64,000 nt of DNA from JAIBJN01 sp963784175 (GTDB taxonomy: Bacteria; Actinomycetota; Thermoleophilia; Gaiellales; Gaiellaceae): NCBI GenBank assembly GCA_963784175.1, contig CAWAQJ010000016.1, positions 1-64,000 on the forward strand. Direction: 5' to 3'. Below the pieces are notes generated by a model. It saw nothing but the letters and a program-made list of their open reading frames with translations. It was not told the DNA's origin and did no database searches. Numbering within the stretch: position 1 is the first letter of the stretch; every line of letters starts with the position of its first letter. This document shows positions 26,245 through 34,801 of this stretch, piece after piece. The translations under genes were made by a program, and so were the position numbers.

Positions 26245-27540
26245 ATGCCCGCCACCGTGATCGTCGGGGCCCAGTGGGGCGACGAGGGCAAGGGGAAGAT
26301 CGTCGACCTGCTCGCCCGCGACTCGGACGTCGTGTGCCGCTACCAGGGCGGCCCCAACGCCGGGCACACGATCGTGATCGACGGCCAGCGCTTCGCGCTC
26401 CACCACGTCCCGTCGGGGATCCTCTCAGGGAAGCTGTGCGTCGTCGGCGCGGGCTGCGTCGTCGACCCGGGGCTCCTCGTCGACGAGCTGGACGAGCTCG
26501 AGGGCCGCGGGATCTCGACCGAGACCGTCCGCATCTCCGGCAACGCGCACCTGATCATGCCGTGGCACGTGGCCGTCGACTCGGCCAGCGAGCGGAAGCT
26601 CGGCCGGCTCCAGATCGGGACGACCCGTCGCGGGATCGGGCCCGCGTACGCGGACAAGGCCGCGCGCATCGGGATCCGCGTCCAGGACATCCTCGACCCC
26701 AAGATCCTGCGCCAGAAATTCGAGACCGCGCTCGCCGAGACGAACCTGGTGCTCGAGCGGATCCACGGCGTCCCGACGCTCGAGGTCGAGGAGCTCGCGG
26801 CCCGCATGGAGGCCTACGCGGTCCGGCTGCGTCCGTACGTCGCGGACACGTCGCTTTTGGTCGACCGGGCGCTGAAGGACGGCAAGAGGGTGCTCCTCGA
26901 GGGCGCGCAGGGCACGCTGCTCGACCTCGACCACGGCACCTATCCGTTCGTGACCTCGTCGAACCCCGTCGCCGGCGCCGCCACGACCGGGGTCGGCATC
27001 GGGCCGACGCGCATCGACCGCGTGCTCGGCGTCGCCAAGGCGTACGTCACGCGCGTGGGCGAAGGCCCCTTCCCGACCGAGATCGAGGGGGAGCAGTCGG
27101 TCCGCGTGCGCGAGCTCGGCGCCGAGTACGGCACGACGACCGGGCGGGAGCGCCGCTGCGGCTGGCTCGACCTCGTGGGGTTGCGGTTCGCCGTTCGCGT
27201 CAACGGGATGACGAGCCTCGTGCTGACGAAGCTCGACGTCCTCTCGGCGTTCGACGAGATCCCCGTCTGCACGCGCTACCGACTCCCCGACGGGTCCGAG
27301 ACGGACGAGTTCCCGGCACACCAGAGCGACTTCCACCACGCCCAGCCCGTGTACGAGACGCTGGCCGGCTGGAAGACCTCGCTCGACGAGGCCGAGTCGC
27401 TGGCCGACCTCCCGGACGCGGCGCGGGCGTATGTCTCGTTCGTCGAGGATCAGCTCGGCGTCGAGGTCTGCCTCATCAGTGTCGGGGCCGAGCGCGAGCG
27501 CGTCGTCGCGCCGCGCGGGCTCGCCGGCGTCGCCGGATGA
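26245..27540 (+). CDS. purA: Adenylosuccinate synthetase
   Basis: 431 residues from ATG 26245. All family signatures are present: VIVGAQWGDEGKGKIVDLLA (P-loop and catalytic Asp), QGGPNAGHTIVIDG, GTTRRGIGPAYADKAARIGI, LLEGAQGTLLDLDHGTYPFV, TSSNPVAGAATTGVGIGPTR and TTTGRERRCGWLDL. It condenses IMP with aspartate, using GTP, in AMP synthesis. Its stop overlaps the start of the VOC gene by ATGA. Confidence 0.98.
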   Translation: MPATVIVGAQWGDEGKGKIVDLLARDSDVVCRYQGGPNAGHTIVIDGQRFALHHVPSGILSGKLCVVGAGCVVDPGLLVDELDELEGRGISTETVRISGNAHLIMPWHVAVDSASERKLGRLQIGTTRRGIGPAYADKAARIGIRVQDILDPKILRQKFETALAETNLVLERIHGVPTLEVEELAARMEAYAVRLRPYVADTSLLVDRALKDGKRVLLEGAQGTLLDLDHGTYPFVTSSNPVAGAATTGVGIGPTRIDRVLGVAKAYVTRVGEGPFPTEIEGEQSVRVRELGAEYGTTTGRERRCGWLDLVGLRFAVRVNGMTSLVLTKLDVLSAFDEIPVCTRYRLPDGSETDEFPAHQSDFHHAQPVYETLAGWKTSLDEAESLADLPDAARAYVSFVEDQLGVEVCLISVGAERERVVAPRGLAGVAG

Positions 27541-27926
27541 GCGGCGGGCCCCGGCTCGCACTCGACCACGTCCAGGTCGCGGCGCCACCGGGTCGCGAGG
27601 ACGACGCCCGCGGCTTCTACGGCGGCCTGCTCGGGCTCCCCGAGCTGGAGAAGCCGCCGGCTCTCGCCGCGGACGGTGCCTGGTTCGCGCTGTCCGGCGG
27701 CGCGCTCAACGTGGGCATGACCGACACCTTCGTTCCCGCGGCGAAGGCGCATCCGGGACTGCGCGCCGAAAGCGTGGGGGCACTCGACGCCCTGGCTGCG
27801 CGACTCGCGGCAGCGGGGCATCCGGTGGAATGGGACGAGCGGCTGCCCGGGCACCGGCGCTTCTACACGCACGACCCGTTCGGCAACCGGCTCGAGCTCC
27901 TCGCCGCCGAGCCGGGACCGGGATAA
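27537..27926 (+). CDS. VOC-superfamily (glyoxalase/dioxygenase fold) protein
   Basis: 129 residues, coupled to purA by ATGA. The paired beta-alpha-beta-beta-beta units show LALDHVQVAAPPGREDDARG, FYGGLLGLPELEKPPALA and the end motif FYTHDPFGNRLELLA, with the usual metal-site Glu near the end and His in LDHVQV. The substrate is unknown. It begins a run of three small metabolic genes with the cupin and a second VOC protein. Confidence 0.8.
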   Translation: MSGGPRLALDHVQVAAPPGREDDARGFYGGLLGLPELEKPPALAADGAWFALSGGALNVGMTDTFVPAAKAHPGLRAESVGALDALAARLAAAGHPVEWDERLPGHRRFYTHDPFGNRLELLAAEPGPG

Positions 27927-27933
27927 TCGCGGC

Positions 27934-28401
27934 GTGCGCCGCGTCAATCTCTTCTCGGCCGCGCTCGAGGACTCGTCCGAGCGACCCGACGGCTGGCGGT
28001 TTGCCTTCGCCCGCCTCGCGCCGGAGCTCGGCGCCTCACTGATCGGCGCCTCGATCTACGAGCTCGCGCCGGGCCAGAGCAGCTTTCCCTACCACTACGA
28101 GTACGGCTGCGAGGAGTGGCTCCTCGTCGTCACCGGGCGCCCCACCCTGCGCGACCCGGAGGGCGAGCACGAGCTCGAGCCCGGCGACGTCGTCTGCTTC
28201 CCGGAGGGGCCTGAGGGCGCCCACGGCGTCGCGAACAAGACGGACGAGCCGGTGCGGATCGTGATCCTCTCGACGAAGGGCTTCCCCGCTGTCGCCGTCT
28301 ATCCGGACAGCGACAAGATCGGCGTCTGGACCGGGAACGAGAACGACGACGTCATGGTGCGCCGCGAGAGCGACGTCGACTACTGGGACCGCGAGACCTG
28401 A
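27934..28401 (+). CDS. Cupin-domain protein
   Basis: 155 residues from GTG 27934. The cupin motif 1 region is FPYHYEYGCEEWLLVVTGRP with metal-type His and Glu. Motif 2 is ELEPGDVVCFPEGPEGAHGV with the distal His. An Asp/Glu-rich end (IGVWTGNENDDVMVRRESDV) resembles sugar-binding/isomerase-like small cupins. The enzyme activity cannot be told. The last bases CTGA overlap the presumed CTG start of the next gene. Confidence 0.82.
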   Translation: MRRVNLFSAALEDSSERPDGWRFAFARLAPELGASLIGASIYELAPGQSSFPYHYEYGCEEWLLVVTGRPTLRDPEGEHELEPGDVVCFPEGPEGAHGVANKTDEPVRIVILSTKGFPAVAVYPDSDKIGVWTGNENDDVMVRRESDVDYWDRET

Positions 28402-28781
28402 GCGTCCGGCTCGACCACGTCGTCATCGCGGTCAGCGACTGGGATCGCTCGAACGCCTTCTACCGCGACGTGCTCGGCGCCGAGGTGGTGCCGATCGGAG
28501 CCGGCCGGTCCGCGTACGCCTTCGGCGACCAGCGGCTGAACGTCCACGGCCCCGACACCGACGTCGGCAGCCTGGTCGCGACCGAGCCGGTGCGTCCCGG
28601 GAACGCGGACCTCTGTTTCGTCTGGCCTGGGCCGATCGAGGAAGCCGTGGAGCATCTGGGCAAGCACCACGTCGACCTGGAGGCAGGGCCGGTCGACCGT
28701 GCCGGCGGCCGGGGGCGGGGCCGGAGCGTGTACTTCCGAGATCCGGACGGCTCCCTGCTCGAGCTGATCTCGTACAGCTGA
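28398..28781 (+). CDS. Glyoxalase/bleomycin-resistance-like VOC protein, CTG start
   Basis: 127 residues: SVRLDHVVIAVSDWDRSNAF, YRDVLGAEVVPIGAGRSAYA, GDQRLNVHGPDT and the terminal SVYFRDPDGSLLELISYS. This is the full VOC fold with His in LDHVVI, His in NVHGP and Glu in LLELIS as metal ligands. No ATG, GTG or TTG exists ahead of the first strand. CTG 28398 overlaps the cupin stop and is the only sensible initiation; the first GTG (28470) would delete the metal His. Confidence 0.78.
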   Translation: MSVRLDHVVIAVSDWDRSNAFYRDVLGAEVVPIGAGRSAYAFGDQRLNVHGPDTDVGSLVATEPVRPGNADLCFVWPGPIEEAVEHLGKHHVDLEAGPVDRAGGRGRGRSVYFRDPDGSLLELISYS

Positions 28782-28784
28782 CGC

Positions 28785-29810
28785 TCAGCGCAAGATGGTC
28801 GTCACGACTCCCGACTCCGGGTCGACGCGTCGGACCGCCGGCTCCGGCTCGGACTGGCTGAAGAGGAGCGCGCCGTCCGGCGCGAAGGCGATGTCGCTCG
28901 GGAGGACGCCGATCTCGGTCGCCTGCATGCCGTCGTCGCTCGCCCCGAGCGAGCCCGTGCCGACGACGACCTCGAGCGAGCCGTCCTCGGCCACCCGGCT
29001 CACCTGGCCGCCCGAGGGATCGCCCGAGAGAAAGTAGAGCGTCCCGTCTGGCGCGAAGAGCACCTTGAAGGTGCCGCCCTCGAGGCCGCCGACGGCCGTT
29101 TCGATGCGGCCGCTCTCGGCGAGCACCCGTCTGATCAGGCTCTGGCCGTCCGGGAAGTAGAGGTTGCCCTCGTCGTCGTAGGCGGCCCCGTGCGGCGACT
29201 CGACGCTCGCCTTGGCCGCCGGCCCTCCCTCGCCCGTCGTCCGCTGCTCGCCGTCGCCGGCGACCGTCTCGATTCGACCGCTCTCCAGGTCGATGCGCCG
29301 TATGACGTTCCCGAGCGTCGGGACGGCGACGTAGCGCCCGGTCGGGTCGACGGCGACATGCGCGGGGAGACCGAGGTCGGCGCCGGTCCAGCCTTCGCGG
29401 CCGGTGCCGGCGAGGGTCGAGATCGTCCCGTCGGCAGCCACCTGCCGGATGCGGTTCGCGGGGAAGTCGGCAATGAGCAGGCTCCCGTCGGGGGCGAACG
29501 AGATGCCGACCGGCTCCTGGATGGTCGCTTCGACGGCCGGGCCGCCGTCGCCGGAGGTGCCCGCCTCCCCGGTTCCGGCGACGACGTCGCTCTCGCCCGT
29601 GGCCGGGTCGATCCGCAGCACCTGGTGGAGGAGCCCGTCGGCGACGTAGATCTGCCCCTCGGCATCCACGGCGAGGTCGTACGGAAGCTGAAGCACCGGC
29701 TCGGGCGTCTCGATCGCAGCCGTGGTCTGGCGTGCGGCCTCCTCCCCGTCGCCGCCGCAGCCGGCGGCGAGGAGCAGCAGCGCGAGGACGGCATGCCGGC
29801 GCATCGCCAC
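28785..29810 (-). CDS. NHL-repeat lipoprotein (beta-propeller)
   Basis: 341 residues. The lipobox LLLLAAGCGGDGEEAA is followed by about six NHL-type blades, for example LPYDLAVDAEGQIYVADGLL, PVGISFAPDGSLLIADFPAN, PSDIAFAPDGALLFSQSEPE and repeated GTGEAGTSGDGGPAVEA-like Gly-rich loops. It is membrane-anchored outside the cell, and propellers of this kind bind ligands or proteins. It converges with the VOC gene, and the ECF sigma module lies upstream on the same strand. Confidence 0.82.
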   Translation of the reverse strand: MAMRRHAVLALLLLAAGCGGDGEEAARQTTAAIETPEPVLQLPYDLAVDAEGQIYVADGLLHQVLRIDPATGESDVVAGTGEAGTSGDGGPAVEATIQEPVGISFAPDGSLLIADFPANRIRQVAADGTISTLAGTGREGWTGADLGLPAHVAVDPTGRYVAVPTLGNVIRRIDLESGRIETVAGDGEQRTTGEGGPAAKASVESPHGAAYDDEGNLYFPDGQSLIRRVLAESGRIETAVGGLEGGTFKVLFAPDGTLYFLSGDPSGGQVSRVAEDGSLEVVVGTGSLGASDDGMQATEIGVLPSDIAFAPDGALLFSQSEPEPAVRRVDPESGVVTTILR

Positions 29811-29842
29811 TGGTACACCGGGTCCGGGTCAGGCGTTACGGA

Positions 29843-30571
29843 CTAGCGCAGCTCGGCGGCGAGCTCGAGCGCTCGCTCGCGACCGACACCGGCCTCGAGC
29901 CGGTAGCCGACGTCGCCCTCCTGCCACACGAGGACGTTCCCGGCGAGCGCACCCGGCGCGGCGCGCTCCTGGTAGTCCCCGCCGAGGTAGAAGACGACGT
30001 GCTCGTTGCCGCTGATCCAGAGCCCGCGCGCCTCGCGGACGTCCACGAGCTCCGCCTGGGTCACCGGGCCCAGCAGCTTGTGGAAGAGGACGTCCTCGGT
30101 CGTCCACTGCGTGAGGACGAGGCGGGCGTCACGCTCGTCGCCGTAGACCGCCGTGATCACCAGGCCGCCCGACGGATCGCGGTAGCGGTACACGAGGTCC
30201 GGCTCGCCGAGCGACTCCGGGAGGAGGATCTCGAACGGCGCCTGGCGCTCGGCCTCCGCGAGCGTGACCTCCTCGCCGTAGACGCCCGTCCACGATGCGA
30301 GCGGCATGCTCGGGAGCTCGTCGACGCGCTCGACCCTGACGCCGGGAAGGAAGTCCAGCCAGTCGGTCAGCGCGCCGCGCGCCCCGGGCGAGACGGCGAG
30401 CACCGCGGCGAAAGCGGCGACCACCGCGGCGAGCGCGAGGACGAGCCGACCCGGGCGGCGACGCCGGCCGGAGATGCCCAGCCGGGCGCTCGCCGCGCCG
30501 GCGAGGTCCGGCGTGGCCGGGAACGGATACTCGGGCGCGAGGGCGGCGAGACGACGCTCCAGATCGTTCAT
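29843..30571 (-). CDS. Single-pass membrane protein, putative anti-sigma-like partner of the ECF sigma factor
   Basis: 242 residues. The N-terminus is short and cytoplasmic (NDLERRLAALAPEYPFPATP), one helix (LVLALAAVVAAFAAVLAV) crosses the membrane, and an extracytoplasmic domain resembles DUF4367-like sensors (FEILLPESLGEPDLVYRYRD, NEHVVFYLGGDYQERAAPGA). Its ATG overlaps the sigma-factor stop, the usual sigma/anti-sigma arrangement. No zinc-binding HxxxCxxC anti-sigma motif is seen, so the role is inferred from position and topology. Confidence 0.65.
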   Translation of the reverse strand: MNDLERRLAALAPEYPFPATPDLAGAASARLGISGRRRRPGRLVLALAAVVAAFAAVLAVSPGARGALTDWLDFLPGVRVERVDELPSMPLASWTGVYGEEVTLAEAERQAPFEILLPESLGEPDLVYRYRDPSGGLVITAVYGDERDARLVLTQWTTEDVLFHKLLGPVTQAELVDVREARGLWISGNEHVVFYLGGDYQERAAPGALAGNVLVWQEGDVGYRLEAGVGRERALELAAELR

Positions 30572-31125
30572 GCGACCTCCTCCCCCAGCTCGCGGCGCAG
30601 CTTGCCGAGCGCCCGCCAGACCCGTACGCGGACGGCGACCGGCTTGACCCCGAGGACCGAGGCCGCCTCCTCGTCGGAGAGCTCGAGGATGTAGCGGCCG
30701 ACGATCGCAAGGCGGTCAGCGTCGGGCAGCCGGCCGATCGCCTCCAGGAGCTGGGCACGATCCTCGGCCGCGAGCACGTCCGCCTCGGCCGAGCGGGCAG
30801 TGCTGTCGAAGGCGGCCTCGACCGCCGCGCGCGAGGCCAGCGTTCCGCGCCGCCACGTCGAGCGGCGGTAGTTCCGCGCCTCGTTGGCGACGATGCGGAG
30901 CAGCCAGGGCCGGAACGGCCTACCAGCCTCGAATCGGTGCAGCGCGGCGTGCGCCTTGACGAACGCCTCCTGTGTGGCGTCCTCGGCGCCCTCGGCCGAC
31001 CCGAGGATGACGTAGGCGGTTCGATAGGCCACGGATTCGTGGATGCGAAGCAGCGCAACGTAGGCGTCGCCGTCGCCGCGGCGCGCCAGCTCGACGAGCT
31101 CGGCCTCGGAAGCTTCCTGCCGCAC
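30568..31125 (-). CDS. ECF-type RNA polymerase sigma factor
   Basis: 185 residues. Region 2 has YVILGSAEGAEDATQEAFVK (the DAxQEAF motif) and RPFRPWLLRIVANEARNYRR. Region 4 has IGRLPDADRLAIVGRYILEL, SDEEAASVLGVKPVAVRVRV and WRALGKLRRELG as its helix-turn-helix. Length and architecture match ECF sigma factors. It is co-transcribed with the membrane protein downstream. Target promoters cannot be read from this window. Confidence 0.9.
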   Translation of the reverse strand: MRQEASEAELVELARRGDGDAYVALLRIHESVAYRTAYVILGSAEGAEDATQEAFVKAHAALHRFEAGRPFRPWLLRIVANEARNYRRSTWRRGTLASRAAVEAAFDSTARSAEADVLAAEDRAQLLEAIGRLPDADRLAIVGRYILELSDEEAASVLGVKPVAVRVRVWRALGKLRRELGEEVA

Positions 31126-31158
31126 CCTTACCTCTATACACCGCCCAGGGCGACGGCG

Positions 31159-31695
31159 TTACAGGTCGCCGGGCTCGTTCACGTTTCGCAGCGCCGCCTC
31201 GTCCAGCTGCAGGACGCGCGTCCGGAGCTCGCCCAGCGCCGCATGGAGCGTGAAGTCGCCGGCGGCGATCCTCCGCTCGAGCACGGGCAGCACCGTCCGC
31301 CGGTACGCGCCCGGGAGCGGGCCGGTCTGCGGGACGGCGGCGGCGTGGCCCTCGACCGCGTCCGCGAGCGTGCGCAGCAGCTCGGCGGCGACGAACGGCA
31401 TGTCCGTCGGCAGGACGACCACGACCTCCGCTCCGGCGAGCCGGAGGGCCGCGGCGACACCGACCATGGAGGCACGGACGTCGCTGCCGTCGTCGAGGAT
31501 CTCGAAGGGGAGATCGAGCCCGTCGGCGGCCTTGCCGACCACGATCACTTCGCCGAACGCCTCGGCGAGCACGCGGTGCCCGCGCTCGGCGAGCGTCTCG
31601 CCCTCGTAGCGTGCGAGCGCCTTCGGGGAGCCGAAGCGCGTGCTCGCGCCGCCGACGAGCAGGGCGCCGGCTACGCCCGGCCGGTCGCGTACCAC
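31159..31695 (-). CDS. mobA: Molybdenum cofactor guanylyltransferase-like protein
   Basis: 178 residues. The nucleotidyltransferase opening is GALLVGGASTRFGSPKALAR (GG-S/T-RFG-K), followed by GHRVLAEAFGEVIVVGKAAD, VVVLPTDMPFVAAELL (Asp metal site) and the MobA ending VLQLDEAALRNVNEPGDL with N-x-NEP. MobA adds GMP to molybdopterin to form the bis-MGD cofactor that formate dehydrogenase needs. It overlaps the methyltransferase gene and continues the fdhD transcription unit, so the cofactor role fits the context. Confidence 0.88.
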   Translation of the reverse strand: MVRDRPGVAGALLVGGASTRFGSPKALARYEGETLAERGHRVLAEAFGEVIVVGKAADGLDLPFEILDDGSDVRASMVGVAAALRLAGAEVVVVLPTDMPFVAAELLRTLADAVEGHAAAVPQTGPLPGAYRRTVLPVLERRIAAGDFTLHAALGELRTRVLQLDEAALRNVNEPGDL

Positions 31696-32447
31696 GCGCG
31701 CGCGGTGAGGCTGAAGGGGCCTTCCGGAGCCTCGAGCCGCTCGCGATAGAGCGCCTTCAGAGCCTCCTGCCGGTCGGGGGGAAGCGAGACGGCATAGGCG
31801 CCCGCGGGGCCCACTCCTACCGTGTAGGGCTCCCAGAGATCCTCGAAAGACTCGTACTCGGCGGACACGACGATCGCGCCGTCCTCGACATCGTCGAGGC
31901 CCGCGTCGCGCAGCAGCCCGGCGAGCTCGCCCTCCCGTCGGTACGGCATGCGGGAGCGCTCGTCGGCGTCACCGGAGCCCAGCGGGTCGAGCTCCTCGAC
32001 GGCGTCCCAGAACCTCCCCAGGAGCTCCATCTCGCCCCCGTAGTCCCAGACGCACGCAGCCACCGGGCCGCCGGGCCGCGTAACACGCCGCATCTCCGCT
32101 ACGCCGGCCGCGGGGTCGGCCATGAAGTTGACGACGAGCAGGGCGAGCGCGGCGTCGAAGGAGTCGTCCTCGAACGGCAGCGACTCGGCGACGCCCTGCC
32201 GAACGTCGGCCTCCGGGAAGCGCTCGCGGAGCGCGGCGACGAACGACTCTGATGGGTCGACGGCGGCCACCCGCCCCGGCCCGGCGATCTCGACGAGCCG
32301 GCGCGTCCCGACGCCGGAGCCGGCACCGACGTCCAGCACCGACACCCCGGGGGCGAGGGCCGCGCGCTCGGCGAGCGCGCCGCACAATGCGTAGCTGTAG
32401 CGGCCGACGAAGCGGTCGTACGCCTCAGCCGAGACGGCGAACGTCAC
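31671..32447 (-). CDS. SAM-dependent class I methyltransferase
   Basis: 258 residues. The SAM-binding motif I is VSVLDVGAGSGVGTRRLVEI, motif II is VAAVDPSESFVAALRERFPE, and the post-motif is ESLPFEDDSFDAALALLVVN with VTRPGGPVAACVWDYGG. This is the UbiE/Methyltransf_11 type. The substrate is unknown. Its start overlaps the end of fdhD and its end overlaps mobA, placing it inside a molybdoenzyme-maturation operon. Confidence 0.85.
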   Translation of the reverse strand: MTFAVSAEAYDRFVGRYSYALCGALAERAALAPGVSVLDVGAGSGVGTRRLVEIAGPGRVAAVDPSESFVAALRERFPEADVRQGVAESLPFEDDSFDAALALLVVNFMADPAAGVAEMRRVTRPGGPVAACVWDYGGEMELLGRFWDAVEELDPLGSGDADERSRMPYRREGELAGLLRDAGLDDVEDGAIVVSAEYESFEDLWEPYTVGVGPAGAYAVSLPPDRQEALKALYRERLEAPEGPFSLTARAWYATGRA

Positions 32448-33223
32448 GCGATCCTCCAGGGCTCCGAGTAGACGTTCACCCGGCCGTCGCGGACGAAACC
32501 GCAGAGCGTGACGCCGCGGTCGCGGGCCAGCTCGACGGCGAGCGACGAGGGCGCGCCGACGGCGACCACGACCGGACAGCCGGCCACGGCCGCCTTCTGG
32601 ACGAGCTCGAACGAGAGCCTGCCGCTCACGCAGACGATCTTGTCCGCGAGCGGGAGGAGCCCGTCGAGAAAGGCCCGCCCGACGACCTTGTCGAACGCGT
32701 TGTGCCGGCCGACATCCTCGCGCGCGTGCAGAAGGCTGCCCGCGCCGGTGAAGAGGCCCGTGGCGTGCAGGCCGCCGGTGGCGGTGAAGGTCGGCTGCGA
32801 AGCGCGGAGCCGGTCCGGCAACGCCGAGACGACGTCGATCGGCACGCGGAGGTCGCTCTCCACGCGCGGCGCCTCGACCGCAACCGCCTCGAGCGCGCCC
32901 TTGCCGCAGACCCCGCAGGAGGACGAGGTGTAGAAGTTGCGGCGGATCGTCTCGGCATCGAAGTCCTCGGCGGTCACCTCGACGGTGTTCGCCGCGAGGT
33001 CCTCGGGGAGCGAAGCCTCCACCGGCCGGATCCCCTCGGAGAGGAGGAATCCGATCGCGAGCTCCTCGTCCTGGCCGGGCGTCCGCATGGTCACGGCGAC
33101 CGCCTCACCGTTGACGCGGATCTCGAGGGGCTCCTCGACGGCCACGTCGTCGCGCTCCGTCCAGCCACCCGGGAGCCGCAGGACGTCCGTGCGGGCCGCG
33201 GAGTACGGCGGCAGGGCGTTCAC
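32444..33223 (-). CDS. fdhD: Formate dehydrogenase accessory sulfurtransferase FdhD
   Basis: 259 residues from GTG 33223. Family motifs are AVEEPLEIRVNGEAVAVTMR, DEELAIGFLLSEGI, SSSCGVCGKGALEAV (the sulfur-relay CxxC), FTATGGLHATGLFTGAGSLL, REDVGRHNAFDKVVGRAFLD and SGRLSFELVQKAAVAGCPVV. FdhD passes sulfur to the molybdenum cofactor before it is inserted into formate dehydrogenase. The frame is open far upstream, but that is the shadow of the divergent diaphorase gene. Homology starts at PPYSAARTDVLRL, just after this GTG. Confidence 0.93.
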   Translation of the reverse strand: MNALPPYSAARTDVLRLPGGWTERDDVAVEEPLEIRVNGEAVAVTMRTPGQDEELAIGFLLSEGIRPVEASLPEDLAANTVEVTAEDFDAETIRRNFYTSSSCGVCGKGALEAVAVEAPRVESDLRVPIDVVSALPDRLRASQPTFTATGGLHATGLFTGAGSLLHAREDVGRHNAFDKVVGRAFLDGLLPLADKIVCVSGRLSFELVQKAAVAGCPVVVAVGAPSSLAVELARDRGVTLCGFVRDGRVNVYSEPWRIA

Positions 33224-33241
33224 TATGATCGAACCATAGAC
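33221..33241. promoter_or_regulatory. Back-to-back starts with symmetric -10-like sequence, fdhD / fdh diaphorase
   Basis: CTATGATCGAACCATAG (33223-33239) has perfect CTATG/CATAG arms. It supplies TATGAT reading rightward and TATGGT reading leftward, both TANNNT-type -10 elements. The fdhD GTG (33221-33223) and a rightward ATG (33225-33227) sit inside or beside it, so there is almost no space for untranslated leaders. Confidence 0.4.
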
Positions 33242-34801
33242 GTCCTCAAGCTCACCGAGCTCCTCCCCGAGCTGCCGAGAGAGCGGACGAAGCTGCTGGA
33301 CAACCTCGGCCGCGTTCGCCGCGAGGTCGGCCCGGTGACGGCCGAGCTCTCGGACGCTGTCGCCGACCACATGAACATCCGCCGCGGCGAGGTGCACGAG
33401 GTCGTCTCCTTCTATTCCTTCCTGCGCGTGCCGATGAGCGCCGTGCGTGTGTGCATCGGCCCCGTGTGCGACTGCCTGGGCGCCAAGGACCTGCTCGCGC
33501 GCGAGCAGGAGGCCGCGAACGGCGTCCCCGTGCTCGGCGTCGAGTGCCTCGGCCACTGCGACATCGGCCCGGTGCTCCTGCGAGGGGACAGCGTCGAGCC
33601 CGAGGTCGTCTACCGCACCAACGACGGCCCCTCGACGGGCCTGGCGCAGCGGGACGACACACTGGCCGACTACGAGGCCCGCGGCGGGCTCGAGGTGCTC
33701 CGCAACCTCCCGGAGAACGACAAGATCGTCGAGGAGCTGAAGGCCAGCGGCCTGGCGGGCCTGGGCGGCGCGGGCTTCCCCACCGGGGTCAAGTGGGAAG
33801 CCGTCGCGCGCGAGCCGGGGCCGCGCTATGTCGTCGTCAACGCCGACGAGGGCGAGCCGGGGACGATCAAGGACCGGTACGTGATGGAGCTCCGGCCGCA
33901 CCTCATGCTCGAGGGGATGCTCGTCGCCATGCGCTTCGCCGAGGCGACCGAGGGGCTCATCTACCTGCGCGAGGAGTACGCGACTGCTCGCGTCCGCCTG
34001 CTGGCTGCGATCGAAGAGCTGCGCGCGGCCGGGATCCTCGACGGGCTCTCCATCGAGCTGGTGGTGGGCGCAGGCGCCTACATCTGCGGCGAGGAGACGG
34101 CGATGCTCGAGTCGATGGAAGGCCGGCGTGGCATGCCGCGGCTCAAGCCTCCGTTCCCGAGCCAGGTCGGCTACCTCGGCCGCCCGACGCTGATCAACAA
34201 CGTCGAGACTCTCGCCCACATCCCCGCGATCCTGAGGGTGGGCGGGGAGGCCTGGCCGCACGTCCGCCTCTGGTCGATCTCCGGGGCCGTGGCCCAGCCT
34301 GGCTGCTACGAGGCTCCCGTCGACGTCACCCTGCGCGAGCTGATCGACGACTACGCCGGCGGCGCGACCGAGGAGATCGGCGCGATCGTCCCCGGCGGAG
34401 CCGCGAGCGGGATCCTCCCGCCCGACGCGCTCGACGTGCCGCTCACGCGCGACGCCCTCCGCGAGTGGGGCGTCGGCGCCGGCTCGGCGGCCGTGCAGGT
34501 CTTTCCCAAGAGCTACTCGCCCCTCCGGCTCCTGGCGGAGACGATGCGCTTCTTCGCCGAGGAGTCCTGCCAGAAGTGCACGCCGTGCCGGATCGGAAAC
34601 CGCGGCATGCACCACCTGCTCGAGGAGCTCGAGCACGGACGGGTCGCGATGTCGCGCGAGCAGATCGAGGAGTGGCTCGACGCGATGGCGGCAACGTCGA
34701 TCTGCGGCCTCGGGCAAGGCGCGCCCTTCCCCATGCGCGCGGCGTTCCGCTACTGGCCGGAGCTCTTCGCCCCGCTCGGCGAGCCGACGCCTACGGCGTG
34801 A
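33225..34801 (+). CDS. NAD-dependent formate dehydrogenase diaphorase subunit (NuoE-NuoF fusion)
   Basis: About 525 residues. The NuoE-like part has a helical start, then the 2Fe-2S ligands in VRVCIGPVCDCLGAKD and VECLGHCDIGP. The NuoF-like part has GLAGLGGAGFPTGVKWEAVA (NAD/FMN), NADEGEPGTIKDRYVMELRP, GAGAYICGEETAMLESMEG and the 4Fe-4S motif ESCQKCTPCRIGNRG with TSICGLGQGAPFPMR. It passes electrons from formate oxidation to NAD+. The frame has no in-frame start upstream. ATG 33225 would be in frame if one base is missing at the CC of 33234-33235, giving MIEPIDVLKL. Its stop overlaps kynU (GTGA). Confidence 0.88.

Noticed and set aside
33224..34717. Upstream extension of the fdhD frame (757 residues in all)
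   Set aside because: The extra sequence is antisense to the diaphorase gene and lacks FdhD homology; FdhD begins at GTG 33223.
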